Shown in pieces: positions 1-9,474 of a DNA stretch of 64,000 nucleotides. Both the position numbers and the translations under genes were made by a program. The stretch lies in the NCBI GenBank assembly GCA_902576785.1, contig CACGWC010000003.1, positions 1 through 64,000 of the forward strand. The letters are read 5' to 3'. Below the pieces are notes generated by a model that was not told where the DNA came from, did no database searches, and worked only from the letters and a program-made list of their open reading frames with translations. Source of the DNA: an uncultured Pelagibacteraceae bacterium (GTDB lineage: Bacteria; Pseudomonadota; Alphaproteobacteria; Pelagibacterales; Pelagibacteraceae). Positions within the stretch are counted from its first letter, which is position 1, and each line of letters opens with the position of its first letter.

Positions 1-571
1 TAAACAATTTAATATTTCTTGATTTTAGAATTTTGTAAATTTGGTTCGTCTTTTTGGAAGAATAAGATGATATACCAACATATAAAGCTTTTCCTGACTT
101 ATAAATACTCTCTAATGCATCTGCTGTTTCTTCTAAAGGTGTATTTGGATCAAATCTATGTGAGTAAAATATATCAAAGTAATCAATTTTCATTCTTTTT
201 AAACTTTGATCACAACTTGCGATAATATGTTTTTTTGACCCCCATTCTCCATAAGGTCCTTCCCACATATCATAACCAGCTTTTGATGATATAATCAGTT
301 CATCTCTGTATTTTTTTAAATCTTTGCTTATTATTTTTCCAAAATTACTTTCCGTACTACCGTAAGGTGGGCCATAATTATTTGCCAAATCAAAATGAGT
401 AATGCCTTTATCAAAAGCATAGAATAATATTTTTTTAATATTAGAAAGTGGAACCTTACCTCCAAAGTTATGCCAAAGCCCAAGGCTTATTAGTGGTAAT
501 TTAACTCCACTATCGCCACAAGTTCTATATAACATCTCTGAATATCTTTTATTATCAGCATTATATTTCAT
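1..571 (-). CDS. Aldo/keto reductase (YghZ / L-fucose-dehydrogenase-like), 3' end cut by window edge
   Basis: Reverse-strand reading from ATG at 571 gives MKYNADNKRYSEMLYRTCGDSGVKLPLISLGLWHNFGG...GITHFDLANNYGPPYGSTESNFGKII, typical of AKRs; open at window start so absent from ORF track. Confidence 0.85.
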   Translation of the reverse strand, partial: MKYNADNKRYSEMLYRTCGDSGVKLPLISLGLWHNFGGKVPLSNIKKILFYAFDKGITHFDLANNYGPPYGSTESNFGKIISKDLKKYRDELIISSKAGYDMWEGPYGEWGSKKHIIASCDQSLKRMKIDYFDIFYSHRFDPNTPLEETADALESIYKSGKALYVGISSYSSKKTNQIYKILKSRNIKLF

Positions 572-573
572 AT

Positions 574-1488
574 TTAGTAAACCTCGACCTCTTCATATGT
601 TGGCATGGAATTCGCAGCTCCTTCTTTAGTTGTAGAAATACCAGCAACTTTATTAGAAAATTCTAATGCATCAACAATTTTTAATGATTTGGCTAATGCT
701 ACACTAAAAGCTCCATTAAAAGCATCACCTGCTCCAGTAGTATCTTTTACATCCTCTTTTAATTCATGGGCGTCTACAAAATGGCTTTCGGTTCCATTTG
801 AAAAATAAACCCCTTTAGAACCTAGAGTTATTAAGATATTTTTTACTCCTTTTTTTAAAAAATCTTTAGCTGCATTTTCTATTTCAGATTTTGTTTCAAT
901 TTTTTTTTCTAAATAAAAACTAGCCTCAGTTTCATTTGGTGTAAAATAGTCTATGTTTTTAAAGTCATTCTCAGATATTTTCGAAGCCGGAGCTGGATTT
1001 AATATTGTAATTGAACCAGTATCTTTAGCTTTTTGTAAAGCATAACTTGTAACATCATATGGTGTTTCTAATTGTGTTAAGAATATATCTGACTTCTCGA
1101 TTGCTTTTAAATTACTATCTATATCAGAACTATTTAAAGTGCCTGCAGCGCCTGGTATGATGTTTATTGCATTATCACCTGTATTAGTATTAATCATAAT
1201 ACCAGCAACACCAGTTGAGTGATTTTTGTCTTTAATAATATAATCGGTATTTACTCCAGAGGATTTATATAAATTTAGTGCCATTTCAGCATTATTATCA
1301 TCACCTATTTTTGTAATAAAACTTATGTTTCCGCCAAGTCTTGCTGCAGCAATGGCTTGGTTAGATCCTTTTCCACCAGGTCCTATTAAGTGTTTTGTTC
1401 CTAAAATAGTTTGCCCCACTTTAGGAATTTTTTCACCAATAAAACATAAGTCTGCAACAAATACTCCAAATACACATATAGATTTCAT
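574..1488 (-). CDS. rbsK: Ribokinase / PfkB family sugar kinase
   Basis: N-term GPGGKGSNQAIAAARLGG and C-term DTTGAGDAFNGAFSVAL PfkB signatures; next to RbsD/FucU. Confidence 0.88.
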   Translation of the reverse strand: MKSICVFGVFVADLCFIGEKIPKVGQTILGTKHLIGPGGKGSNQAIAAARLGGNISFITKIGDDNNAEMALNLYKSSGVNTDYIIKDKNHSTGVAGIMINTNTGDNAINIIPGAAGTLNSSDIDSNLKAIEKSDIFLTQLETPYDVTSYALQKAKDTGSITILNPAPASKISENDFKNIDYFTPNETEASFYLEKKIETKSEIENAAKDFLKKGVKNILITLGSKGVYFSNGTESHFVDAHELKEDVKDTTGAGDAFNGAFSVALAKSLKIVDALEFSNKVAGISTTKEGAANSMPTYEEVEVY

Positions 1489-1492
1489 TTAA

Positions 1493-1954
1493 TTAAGACC
1501 AGACTTTACCGTCAGGAAGAATAACTCCTTTAGTAATAATAAAACATCCAAAAGGTCGAGCATCTGTAGTGGTTACAATACAATATGCTTTTTTTGCTTC
1601 TTCATAAAAATTTTGTCTTGAAATTGATCCAACTTTCCATTGTGGACCAGAATTATTTTTTACTGCTTCAATAAATTCTTTATGAGTTTCAGTTAGTTCT
1701 TCTGGTTTATCATCTACTTCCATTCTAAGTGCAGGTGAGCCCCCTTGTGATACGGTAAAACTATCTAATGGAAAAACAGATAAAATTGCATTTGCTGCAC
1801 TTTTAATATCTACCCCATCCAATCGAATTACGTTTTTATTCATAGAGTTTGCAGGAAAATTAGCATCAGCAAGAATAATTTTCTCGCCGTGACCCATGGA
1901 TCTTAAATTAAAAAGTAATTCAGGGCTTAAAACTGGATTAATATTTATTAACAT
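1493..1954 (-). CDS. RbsD/FucU family sugar mutarotase
   Basis: MLININPVLSPELLFNLRSMGHGEKIILADANFPA...TTDARPFGCFIITKGVI matches RbsD/FucU fold family. Confidence 0.85.
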   Translation of the reverse strand: MLININPVLSPELLFNLRSMGHGEKIILADANFPANSMNKNVIRLDGVDIKSAANAILSVFPLDSFTVSQGGSPALRMEVDDKPEELTETHKEFIEAVKNNSGPQWKVGSISRQNFYEEAKKAYCIVTTTDARPFGCFIITKGVILPDGKVWS

Positions 1955-2080
1955 TTTATAAGTATATTATATTCTTTTTAAGATTTCTAACATTACTTGA
2001 ATTAATTAATTTACATAATTTTTTTTATCAAAAATTCTGAAAATATTTCCTTTGTACTTATTTATTCATTGAATTTAAAA

Positions 2081-2100
2081 TGTTATGTTATAACATAACA
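2081..2100. promoter_or_regulatory. 20-bp perfect palindrome TGTTATGTTATAACATAACA, candidate operator
   Basis: Read directly; lies in the divergent intergenic region between 1954(-) and 2128(+), 28 nt before the ATG at 2128. Confidence 0.5.
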
Positions 2101-2127
2101 AATAATATATAAAAATTAGGAGAAAAT

Positions 2128-2505
2128 ATGAAAATTGCTTATGTATTTAAAACAAGTATGGCTAGTACTTTCCAACTTGCTACAATGATATTGCCACAAC
2201 TGGAAAAAAACTCTCACGTAGTTGATGTTGCTGGAATGTTTTTTTTTGATGATAACCTTTTTTGTTTAAAAAAAGGAGATCCCATCGGTGAAAGATTAGC
2301 AAAAATTGCTAATGAGAAGAAAATGCTGTTGATGGTATGTGATGCCTGCGCTGTTAGACGAGGTTTTGCTGATGGAACTTTAGAACAATGCGGAAGTGGA
2401 GATGTTAAAGCAAAAGGTTTGGTTGATGGTGTGGTGGCCGGATGCTTTCCACAATTATATACTGCACTTGGATCAAATCCACCTGATCAAGTAATCACTC
2501 TTTAA
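2128..2505 (+). CDS. DsrE/DsrF-like small cysteine-containing protein (possibly SaoD-like)
   Basis: 125 aa with CDAC, QCGSGD and GCF cysteines and DsrE-like N-term MKIAYVFKTSMASTFQLATMILPQLE; RBS aggaga. Confidence 0.6.
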   Translation: MKIAYVFKTSMASTFQLATMILPQLEKNSHVVDVAGMFFFDDNLFCLKKGDPIGERLAKIANEKKMLLMVCDACAVRRGFADGTLEQCGSGDVKAKGLVDGVVAGCFPQLYTALGSNPPDQVITL

Positions 2506-2515
2506 AATAAATAAA

Positions 2516-2548
2516 AAAAAAGGGTGGAATAAAACTCCACCCTTTTTT
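2516..2548. terminator. Bidirectional intrinsic terminator
   Basis: AAAAAAGGGTGGA-ATAAAAC-TCCACCCTTTTTT, 13-bp stem, between convergent genes ending at 2505(+) and 2568(-). Confidence 0.85.
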
Positions 2549-2567
2549 AAATGTTATAAACTAATGA

Positions 2568-3500
2568 TTATTTAAAATCGTTAGCGTTTTCTTTTGTTAC
2601 TAATTGTGTTCCAGTATCAATGTTTGGATCAATACTTCCGCCATTAGCTAACTCAAGTGCATATTTAACACCGTAAGCACCCATGTTATATGAGAACTGA
2701 GCAATAGTTGCAGTCATTTCACCTTTTAAGATACTTGTAGCAGCATCTGGAGTTGCATCAAAACCAACGACAACAACATCATTCATATCTGCATCTTTAA
2801 GAGCTTGCATAGCACCTAAGCCCATATTGTCATTTGAAGCAAATATTGCTTTGATGTTAGGATTTTTCAAAATAATAGACTCAGTAACTGATCTACCTTT
2901 TGCAGTATCCCACTCAGCTGTTTGAGTAGCAACTATATTTAAACCGCAATTTTTAAATCCTTTAATTGCACCGTCTCTTCTTAGTAAAGCTGTTGATTGA
3001 GACTCTATTCCAGTCAAAATTGCAACATCTGAACCTTTTGGAGTTTTGTCACAAATGAATTTAGCAGCTAATTCTGCTCCATTCATATTGTTAGTTCCAA
3101 TAAAAGTAACACCTTCATTAATCCCTTTTGTATCTACGAATACAACTGGAACACCACTTTTGATAGCGTCATCTACAATTGGAGCAAATGCATTTGGATC
3201 TCCTGGTGCAAGAGCTAAAGCATCAACACCTTTAGCAAGTTGGTCTTCAACTTGGTTAATTTGTGCTTGAACATCACCTTCCTGAGGTGGCGCAACCAAG
3301 ATTAACTTAACACCTAATTTTTTAGCTTCTTCTTCAGCACCTTTTGTAACTGAAGCCCAGAAAGGATTTCCAGACCCAGGACCTTTAATACTGAACAAGA
3401 TTTTTTTACCATGACCGTCAGCAAAAGAAGCTGAAATCATGCTTATCGATAAAAAAATTGCTGATACTAAAACAACAATTTTTCTTGATAGTTCTCTCAT
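2568..3500 (-). CDS. Sugar ABC transporter substrate-binding protein (RbsB-like, periplasmic)
   Basis: Signal peptide then KKILFSIKGPGSGNPFWASVTKGAEEEAKKLGV...ASNDNMGLGAMQALKDA...VVGFDATPDA; next to permease and ATPase. Confidence 0.9.
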   Translation of the reverse strand: MRELSRKIVVLVSAIFLSISMISASFADGHGKKILFSIKGPGSGNPFWASVTKGAEEEAKKLGVKLILVAPPQEGDVQAQINQVEDQLAKGVDALALAPGDPNAFAPIVDDAIKSGVPVVFVDTKGINEGVTFIGTNNMNGAELAAKFICDKTPKGSDVAILTGIESQSTALLRRDGAIKGFKNCGLNIVATQTAEWDTAKGRSVTESIILKNPNIKAIFASNDNMGLGAMQALKDADMNDVVVVGFDATPDAATSILKGEMTATIAQFSYNMGAYGVKYALELANGGSIDPNIDTGTQLVTKENANDFK

Positions 3501-3607
3501 AAATTTCCCCTTTAATAATTATTAAAGCTTAATTTAATAAAATTTTTAAAAAAAATTCAACTGTTTACAGGGTCTCTTATGATAGCATCTATTCAACTTT
3601 GACGTGT

Positions 3608-4621
3608 TTATTTCCTCGTGCCGAAATCTCTTCTTAAAACATCCACGTAAACTGCTAATACAATGATCGAGCCAATCAATACTTGTTGCCAGAAAGAACT
3701 TACATCCATCAAATTAAGTCCATTTCTTAAAATTCCCATAATCATTACTCCAGCAAAAACTCCAAGAACAGTTCCTCTACCACCAAAGAAACTAGCTCCA
3801 CCAATTATACATGCTGCGATAGCATCCAATTCAGATTGTAATCCTGCATTAGGATAACCAGAGTCTGTTCTTCCTGCTAAAATTAATGCTCCAATACCTG
3901 ATAAAAATCCACAAAGTGAATAAACAATTATTAAAATTTTATTAACATTAATTCCTGAAGCTCTTGCTGCGCTTGGGTTGCCACCAATTGCATAAATCCA
4001 CTTTCCTGTTCGACTATGATTTAAGAAAACCCAAAAAACAAAATATACAACAGCGATTAAAACTAAGCTTACGGGGAGATACTGAGATTTCTCTAATCCT
4101 AACCAAGTAAGATCTATTCTACCATGACCTAAGTACCTAACTTCATCGGTAAATCCACTTATGGGTGTTCCACCTGATATTAAGTTTCCTGTTCCTCTAA
4201 AAATATAAAGAGTTCCTAAAGTCATTATAAAAGGATGAGGCATTCTTAAAAGTGTTATCCCCAAACCATTTATCAACCCGCATAAAAATCCAGCAAATAA
4301 AGGTACTAGAACAACTATAAACCAAGGCGCTCCAGCTTTAGCTACTATTGCTAAAATCATCAATGAAAGCATCATTATTGAGCCAACTGATAGATCTATA
4401 CCCGCAGTCACAATCACCATAAAAACACCTAAAGCTAACATTGATTGCCAAGATATTTGTTTGAATACGTTTGTTACATTTCTCCAAGACAAGAAGACAT
4501 CTGGTTGCAAAATATGCATTACCAAGATCATGATAACTAATAATAGTAAAATCCCGTATTTTTCAAAATATGGAATAAGTTTTACATATAAGCTATCTTG
4601 TTTTTTTTCCTTATCGTCCAT
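3608..4621 (-). CDS. Sugar ABC transporter permease (RbsC-like)
   Basis: Hydrophobic; TAGIDLSVGSIMML and ACIIGGASFFGGRGTVLGVFAG permease motifs. Start MDDKEKK at 4621 preferred over ORF start 4657 because it removes overlap with the upstream ATPase. Confidence 0.88.
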   Translation of the reverse strand: MDDKEKKQDSLYVKLIPYFEKYGILLLLVIMILVMHILQPDVFLSWRNVTNVFKQISWQSMLALGVFMVIVTAGIDLSVGSIMMLSLMILAIVAKAGAPWFIVVLVPLFAGFLCGLINGLGITLLRMPHPFIMTLGTLYIFRGTGNLISGGTPISGFTDEVRYLGHGRIDLTWLGLEKSQYLPVSLVLIAVVYFVFWVFLNHSRTGKWIYAIGGNPSAARASGINVNKILIIVYSLCGFLSGIGALILAGRTDSGYPNAGLQSELDAIAACIIGGASFFGGRGTVLGVFAGVMIMGILRNGLNLMDVSSFWQQVLIGSIIVLAVYVDVLRRDFGTRK

Positions 4622-4622
4622 T

Positions 4623-5372
4623 TTATTTTTTTCCCATAATCCAACCAATGACTTCATCTCTTGAAGTTTTATCTAATTGAGACTCAGCAAAGTTTGTTCC
4701 TTGAAAAAGTGCCATTACTCTGTCGCAAACAGTAAAAATATCATCCATTCTATGACTTATTACTATAACACCTACGCCAGTACTCTTTAATTTATTAATT
4801 AAGTCTAATACTTTTCCTACTTCTTTTATTGCTAAAGCTGCAGTTGGTTCATCCATTATAACAACTTTGGCATTAAATGCTGTTGACCTAGCTATTGCAA
4901 CTGCTTGTCTTTGTCCTCCAGATAATTCCTCCACTTTTTGGTCAGCACTTTTAACATTTATTTTTAGTTTCTCTAAGTGTGCACTAGTCATTTCTTGAAT
5001 TTTTTTAAAATCTAGAAATTTTAAGAAGCCAATATTTTTTGTAGGCTCTCTTCCTAAGAATATATTTTCTCCAATGGGTAAATTACCTGCCAATGCAAGA
5101 TCTTGATAAACCATTTCTAAACCTAAATTTTGAGAGTCTTTTGGGCTATCTAATACATGTTCTTTGCCCTCAAAAAATAAAGCGCCTGCACTCGGTTTGT
5201 ACAAACCAGATAAAACTTTCATTAGTGTAGATTTGCCTGCACCATTATCTCCTACAACACCTAAACATTCACCTTCGTGTACTTTTAAATTTACATTTTC
5301 TAGAGCAGTTATTGTTCCAAAATACTTTGTGATACCTTTGGCCTCTAAGAGCAATTTATTTGTTGAAGTCAT
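4623..5372 (-). CDS. Sugar ABC transporter ATP-binding protein (single NBD)
   Basis: Walker [10 protein letters not shown], signature LSGGQRQAVAIARS, Walker B VVIMDEPTAAL. Confidence 0.92.
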   Translation of the reverse strand: MTSTNKLLLEAKGITKYFGTITALENVNLKVHEGECLGVVGDNGAGKSTLMKVLSGLYKPSAGALFFEGKEHVLDSPKDSQNLGLEMVYQDLALAGNLPIGENIFLGREPTKNIGFLKFLDFKKIQEMTSAHLEKLKINVKSADQKVEELSGGQRQAVAIARSTAFNAKVVIMDEPTAALAIKEVGKVLDLINKLKSTGVGVIVISHRMDDIFTVCDRVMALFQGTNFAESQLDKTSRDEVIGWIMGKK

Positions 5373-5394
5373 TTAATTTAAATTAAAAAAAAAA

Positions 5395-6414
5395 TTAATT
5401 AATTGCAACAGGTTTTGACCTTAAAAGATGAACAGTTTTTCTTAGAGCTTTTTTACAAAATCTTGGTTTAAGATTTTTTGAAATTAATTTCATATCTTCA
5501 AAAACAATATTACCCATTTCCTTAAATGCCTCGTCTAAAGCACCCGCTCTATGTGCTGAAAATAAAACATTTTTTAATTTTCTTATAGGGTCATTTTTTT
5601 TAACAGGTTCTTCCGGAAAAACATCAAGCGCTGCATAAATATCACCTTTTTTAAGCCTATTTTTTAAATCTTTAAAATTAACAACTGCAGCTCTACTCAT
5701 TAGTATAAAAAGAGAGTTTGATTTCATAAGATTGAGTAATTTTTTATCAATCAATCCTTTGTTTCTTGTGGTAATTGCAGCAAGTACATAAATTACCTCA
5801 CATTCTTTAAACATTTTTTTTAAAGTAATTGGTTTAAATCCTTGATTAATAATTTTTTTGTTTGGTATCCAAGGATCATAGATATTTATTTTACTCGAAA
5901 ATGGTTTCAATAATTGAACCAAAGCCTTCCCTAAGTCTCCAAATCCAAATAATCCGATTTTTTTGTCTGATAACAATGAAGCCTTTAGATTTCCATCTAA
6001 TCCATACTTTTCCTTTTTATTAATGAAATCCTGATTTGCTCCATGAATATTTCTAAGAAGAGAAAGTGTAAATCCAAGCGCAATTTCTGCGACTGGTTTT
6101 GAGAAAACAGGCGAAGTTGCGATGACGTGAATACCTTTATCAAAGCAATAATTATAATCCATATTATCTAAAAAGTTACTTTCTACATTTATTACTGCTT
6201 TCAACTTTTTTGCTTTTGTTAATAAAAATTTAGGAAGATCAGGCTGTCCAATTATAAATTTCGCTTTATGAATATTATTAATATAAAATTTCTGTTTATT
6301 TGTTTTTGGTGCGAAAATAAGCTTAAATTTATTTTTTAACTCATTTAATTTTGGTTTTGAAAAAATAAGCTCCATAGTTCTTGGATAAGGGTCAACAATT
6401 GCAATATCTTTCAT
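5395..6414 (-). CDS. D-isomer-specific 2-hydroxyacid dehydrogenase
   Basis: GLFGFGDLGKALVQLLKPF nucleotide-binding motif and LDVFPEEPVKKNDPIRKLKNVLFSAHRAGA. Confidence 0.82.
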   Translation of the reverse strand: MKDIAIVDPYPRTMELIFSKPKLNELKNKFKLIFAPKTNKQKFYINNIHKAKFIIGQPDLPKFLLTKAKKLKAVINVESNFLDNMDYNYCFDKGIHVIATSPVFSKPVAEIALGFTLSLLRNIHGANQDFINKKEKYGLDGNLKASLLSDKKIGLFGFGDLGKALVQLLKPFSSKINIYDPWIPNKKIINQGFKPITLKKMFKECEVIYVLAAITTRNKGLIDKKLLNLMKSNSLFILMSRAAVVNFKDLKNRLKKGDIYAALDVFPEEPVKKNDPIRKLKNVLFSAHRAGALDEAFKEMGNIVFEDMKLISKNLKPRFCKKALRKTVHLLRSKPVAIN

Positions 6415-6417
6415 GAT

Positions 6418-7572
6418 CTATAAGAGAATTTTTTTTACTTCTTCTTCTGTAAATCTTTTTGGCTTTTCACACTGAGTTTTTATTTTTTGAGGCACTCCAG
6501 TTGTTGCAGCTTTCATAGTAGATTCAATTATATCTAAAACATGAAGAGATAGCTCTCCGGAACATCGGTGTTTTTTCTTTTTTTCGATTGAATATAACAT
6601 CTCAGACATTCCAACACTTCTATAGTTTGCATTTGTTGGTGACTCATTAGATCTACCACTTGCAGATGTAATATTTATTTTTCCTAAATGCATTTTATCA
6701 GTTTTATGTTCACCCCAACGACCGCCTTCTGTAACAGAAATATAAACAGATCCACCAAACATATTTGGATCAGGAACGATAATTGATCCTTTAGTTCCAT
6801 AAAGTTCCATATGATTTCTTTGATGATTAATAACATCAAAGGATAGAGTGACCTGAATAATTGCTTCATTATGAAATTGAATTGTTGCTAAATAAGTAGT
6901 TGGCGTTTCAACCTTAAATGTTTTTCCTTTATTTGGACCTGCTCTATAATTTCTTCTTTTAAATGCTGTTAATGTTCTTCCTTGCACCTGTTTAGCTGGC
7001 CCTAAAAGATTAACAAGCGTTGTAAAAAAATAAGGACCCATATCTATTACTGGTCCTCCCTCTTTTTTATACCAAGATTCTGGTTTTGGATGAAAGTTTT
7101 CAACGCCAGGAAATGCAAATATTGCATTTCCAAGTTTGATTTGTCCAATTAAATCAGAGTCAATTAATTCCTTTGCTTTTTGTCCACCTCCTCCAAGAAA
7201 AGTATCCGGCGCATTACCAATGTATAATTTTTTTTGTTTTGCTAAAGCAACTAGCTCTTTTCCTTTTTGAAAGTATGTTGCTAATGGTTTTTCTGAATAA
7301 ACATGCTTTCCTGCGTTTAATACTTTTTTTGATACAGAATAATGTGATTGGGGAATTGTTAAATTTAAAATTACCTCAATATCTTTATCTTTTAATATTT
7401 CATTAACAGTCATTGATTTGATGTTGTATAATTTCGCACATTTTTCAGCTGCTTTTTGATTAATATCTGCACAAGCAACGATTTTGAAATTATTAAAATA
7501 TTGATGTCCCCTAAAATATGTTTCTGCGATATGGCCACATCCTATGAGACCAACCTTAAAAACTTTATTCAT
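6418..7572 (-). CDS. Gfo/Idh/MocA family oxidoreductase
   Basis: VGLIGCGHIAETYFRGH Rossmann N-term, GKHVYSEKPLA motif. Confidence 0.9.
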   Translation of the reverse strand: MNKVFKVGLIGCGHIAETYFRGHQYFNNFKIVACADINQKAAEKCAKLYNIKSMTVNEILKDKDIEVILNLTIPQSHYSVSKKVLNAGKHVYSEKPLATYFQKGKELVALAKQKKLYIGNAPDTFLGGGGQKAKELIDSDLIGQIKLGNAIFAFPGVENFHPKPESWYKKEGGPVIDMGPYFFTTLVNLLGPAKQVQGRTLTAFKRRNYRAGPNKGKTFKVETPTTYLATIQFHNEAIIQVTLSFDVINHQRNHMELYGTKGSIIVPDPNMFGGSVYISVTEGGRWGEHKTDKMHLGKINITSASGRSNESPTNANYRSVGMSEMLYSIEKKKKHRCSGELSLHVLDIIESTMKAATTGVPQKIKTQCEKPKRFTEEEVKKILL

Positions 7573-7577
7573 GAATT

Positions 7578-9422
7578 TTAGACACCTTGTCTTTGCTTTG
7601 ATTTTCCTTCTTTATGAAGTTTTAATGCCTCTTCGTTTTCTTTTGTTGATGGCATTTCTAAAGTGGGACTTTCCCAGTAAGCAGAACCTTCTAGCCACTC
7701 ATAAGAATGAGTTTTTATTGAAATTAAGTAAGTCACATCAGATTTTTTAGCTCTCTTAAATGCTTCTTCTAATTCAGAAATAGATGATACCTCCTCAGAT
7801 TTTGCACCCATACTCTCTGCATGTTTAGCAAAATTAACTGGTACGAGATTTGGAGCTTTTGAACTATTAAATAGACAATTAAATTCTTTCCCACCTTTAA
7901 ATAATTGTAGCCTGTTAATAACGGCATGGCCTCCATTATCACATAAAACTATTATTAATTTATTATTTGTTATAACCGATGAATAAATATCAGAATTAAA
8001 AAGTAAATAAGATCCATCTCCTACAAAAGCTATTACCTCTTTATCTGGGTTCGCCATTTTAACTCCTAATGCACCAGAAATTTCATAACTCATACAGCTA
8101 AAACCCCATTCGGTTTCATGAGTATTTAATTCTTTTGGCCTCCAAATTTGTACAACTTCTCCAACCAATCCTCCTGCCGCAGTAACAGCAATGTCCGTTG
8201 GATCTGAATTACGATATATTGCTCCTACAGCATGTGCATAACTTGGTAGTTCTTGATTAGTTGGTCCGCTTTCTTTGTCTACATAATCATTCCAATTTTT
8301 TAATTCATCTCTTGATTTTTTATGCCATTCATCAGGTGCTTTCCAATCTCCCAAAGCATTTGATAGCTCTTGTAAGCTTACTTTTGCATCACCTATTACT
8401 GATTGCGCTAAATGTTTGCTAGCATCAAATCTAGAGACATTAACGCTAACAAGTGAAAAGTCTGGGTTCTCAAAATTTGCCCATGACCCAGTAGTAAAAT
8501 CAGCTAACTTTGTTCCAACAGCAATAGCTAGGTCAGTTTGTTTTGCTAAATTGTTTGCTGCTTTGCCACCAAGACCACCTATGGGACCCAAAAAATGAGA
8601 GTGGTCTCTCTTCATTGTAGAGTAGCCCATAACTGTTTGTGTAACTGGTATATTATGTTTAATTGCAAAATTACTTAGATCTTCCATTGCATCAGAGTAG
8701 AAAACTCCTCCACCAGAAATCAATAAAGGATTTTTAGATTTTTTAATTAGCTCAGCTGCTTGTTTTATTTGAAAATCATCAGGTCTTGGTCGTCTAATAT
8801 TATGCACTCTCTCTTTAAAAAATTCTTCAGGATATTCATATGTTTCACCTTGAACATCTTGAGATAGTGATAAGCAAGCTGGTCCGCAATCTGCTGGATC
8901 TAACATTGTTTGGATTGCTTGAGGTAATGTTTGTAAGATTTGTTCTGGTCTTGTAATTCTATCAAAATATTTTGTTACTGGTTTGAAAGCATCATTCTGA
9001 GTAATGCCAGGATTATTAAAATGCTCAACTTGTTGTAGAACCGGGTCAGGCATTCTGTTTGCATATGTATCTCCAGGCAAAAATAAAATTGGAAGTCTAT
9101 TGCTCATAGCAACAGCCGAGGCTGTAACCATATTTGTAGATCCTGGTCCAACTGAACTAGTTGCAACAAAAAATTGTTTTCTTCTTTTAGCTCTAGCATA
9201 TGCTATTCCAGTCAGAGCCATATTTTGCTCATGATGCCCTCTATAAGTTGGTAATTTATCTTGATTTTCTTGTAGAGCTTGTCCTAAACAAGCAACATTG
9301 CCATGTCCAAAAATACCAAAAGCTCCAGCAAATAACTGCTCTTTTTTACCATCTATTAAAATTTTTTGAGCAATAAGATGTTTTATTATTGCATGTGCAC
9401 AAGTGAGCTTTATTTTTTTCAT
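7578..9422 (-). CDS. iolD: 3D-(3,5/4)-trihydroxycyclohexane-1,2-dione acylhydrolase (IolD), ThDP-dependent
   Basis: FGIFGHGNVACLGQALQ, MALTGIAYARAKRRKQ, ThDP motif VGDGSYLLFNSDIYSSVITNNKLIIVLCDNGG. Confidence 0.9.
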   Translation of the reverse strand: MKKIKLTCAHAIIKHLIAQKILIDGKKEQLFAGAFGIFGHGNVACLGQALQENQDKLPTYRGHHEQNMALTGIAYARAKRRKQFFVATSSVGPGSTNMVTASAVAMSNRLPILFLPGDTYANRMPDPVLQQVEHFNNPGITQNDAFKPVTKYFDRITRPEQILQTLPQAIQTMLDPADCGPACLSLSQDVQGETYEYPEEFFKERVHNIRRPRPDDFQIKQAAELIKKSKNPLLISGGGVFYSDAMEDLSNFAIKHNIPVTQTVMGYSTMKRDHSHFLGPIGGLGGKAANNLAKQTDLAIAVGTKLADFTTGSWANFENPDFSLVSVNVSRFDASKHLAQSVIGDAKVSLQELSNALGDWKAPDEWHKKSRDELKNWNDYVDKESGPTNQELPSYAHAVGAIYRNSDPTDIAVTAAGGLVGEVVQIWRPKELNTHETEWGFSCMSYEISGALGVKMANPDKEVIAFVGDGSYLLFNSDIYSSVITNNKLIIVLCDNGGHAVINRLQLFKGGKEFNCLFNSSKAPNLVPVNFAKHAESMGAKSEEVSSISELEEAFKRAKKSDVTYLISIKTHSYEWLEGSAYWESPTLEMPSTKENEEALKLHKEGKSKQRQGV

Positions 9423-9474
9423 TATTCTATATATAAATCTTTAACTTTTAACAATTAAACACAATTTAAAAAAT

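Noticed and set aside
4622-4657. 35-nt overlap between permease and ATPase ORFs
   Set aside because: Artefact of choosing the most upstream ATG; MDDKEKK at 4621 removes the overlap.
5372-5387. TTTAATTTAAATTAAA palindrome at the ABC ATPase start
   Set aside because: Pure A/T low-complexity inside an operon; expected by chance at this composition.
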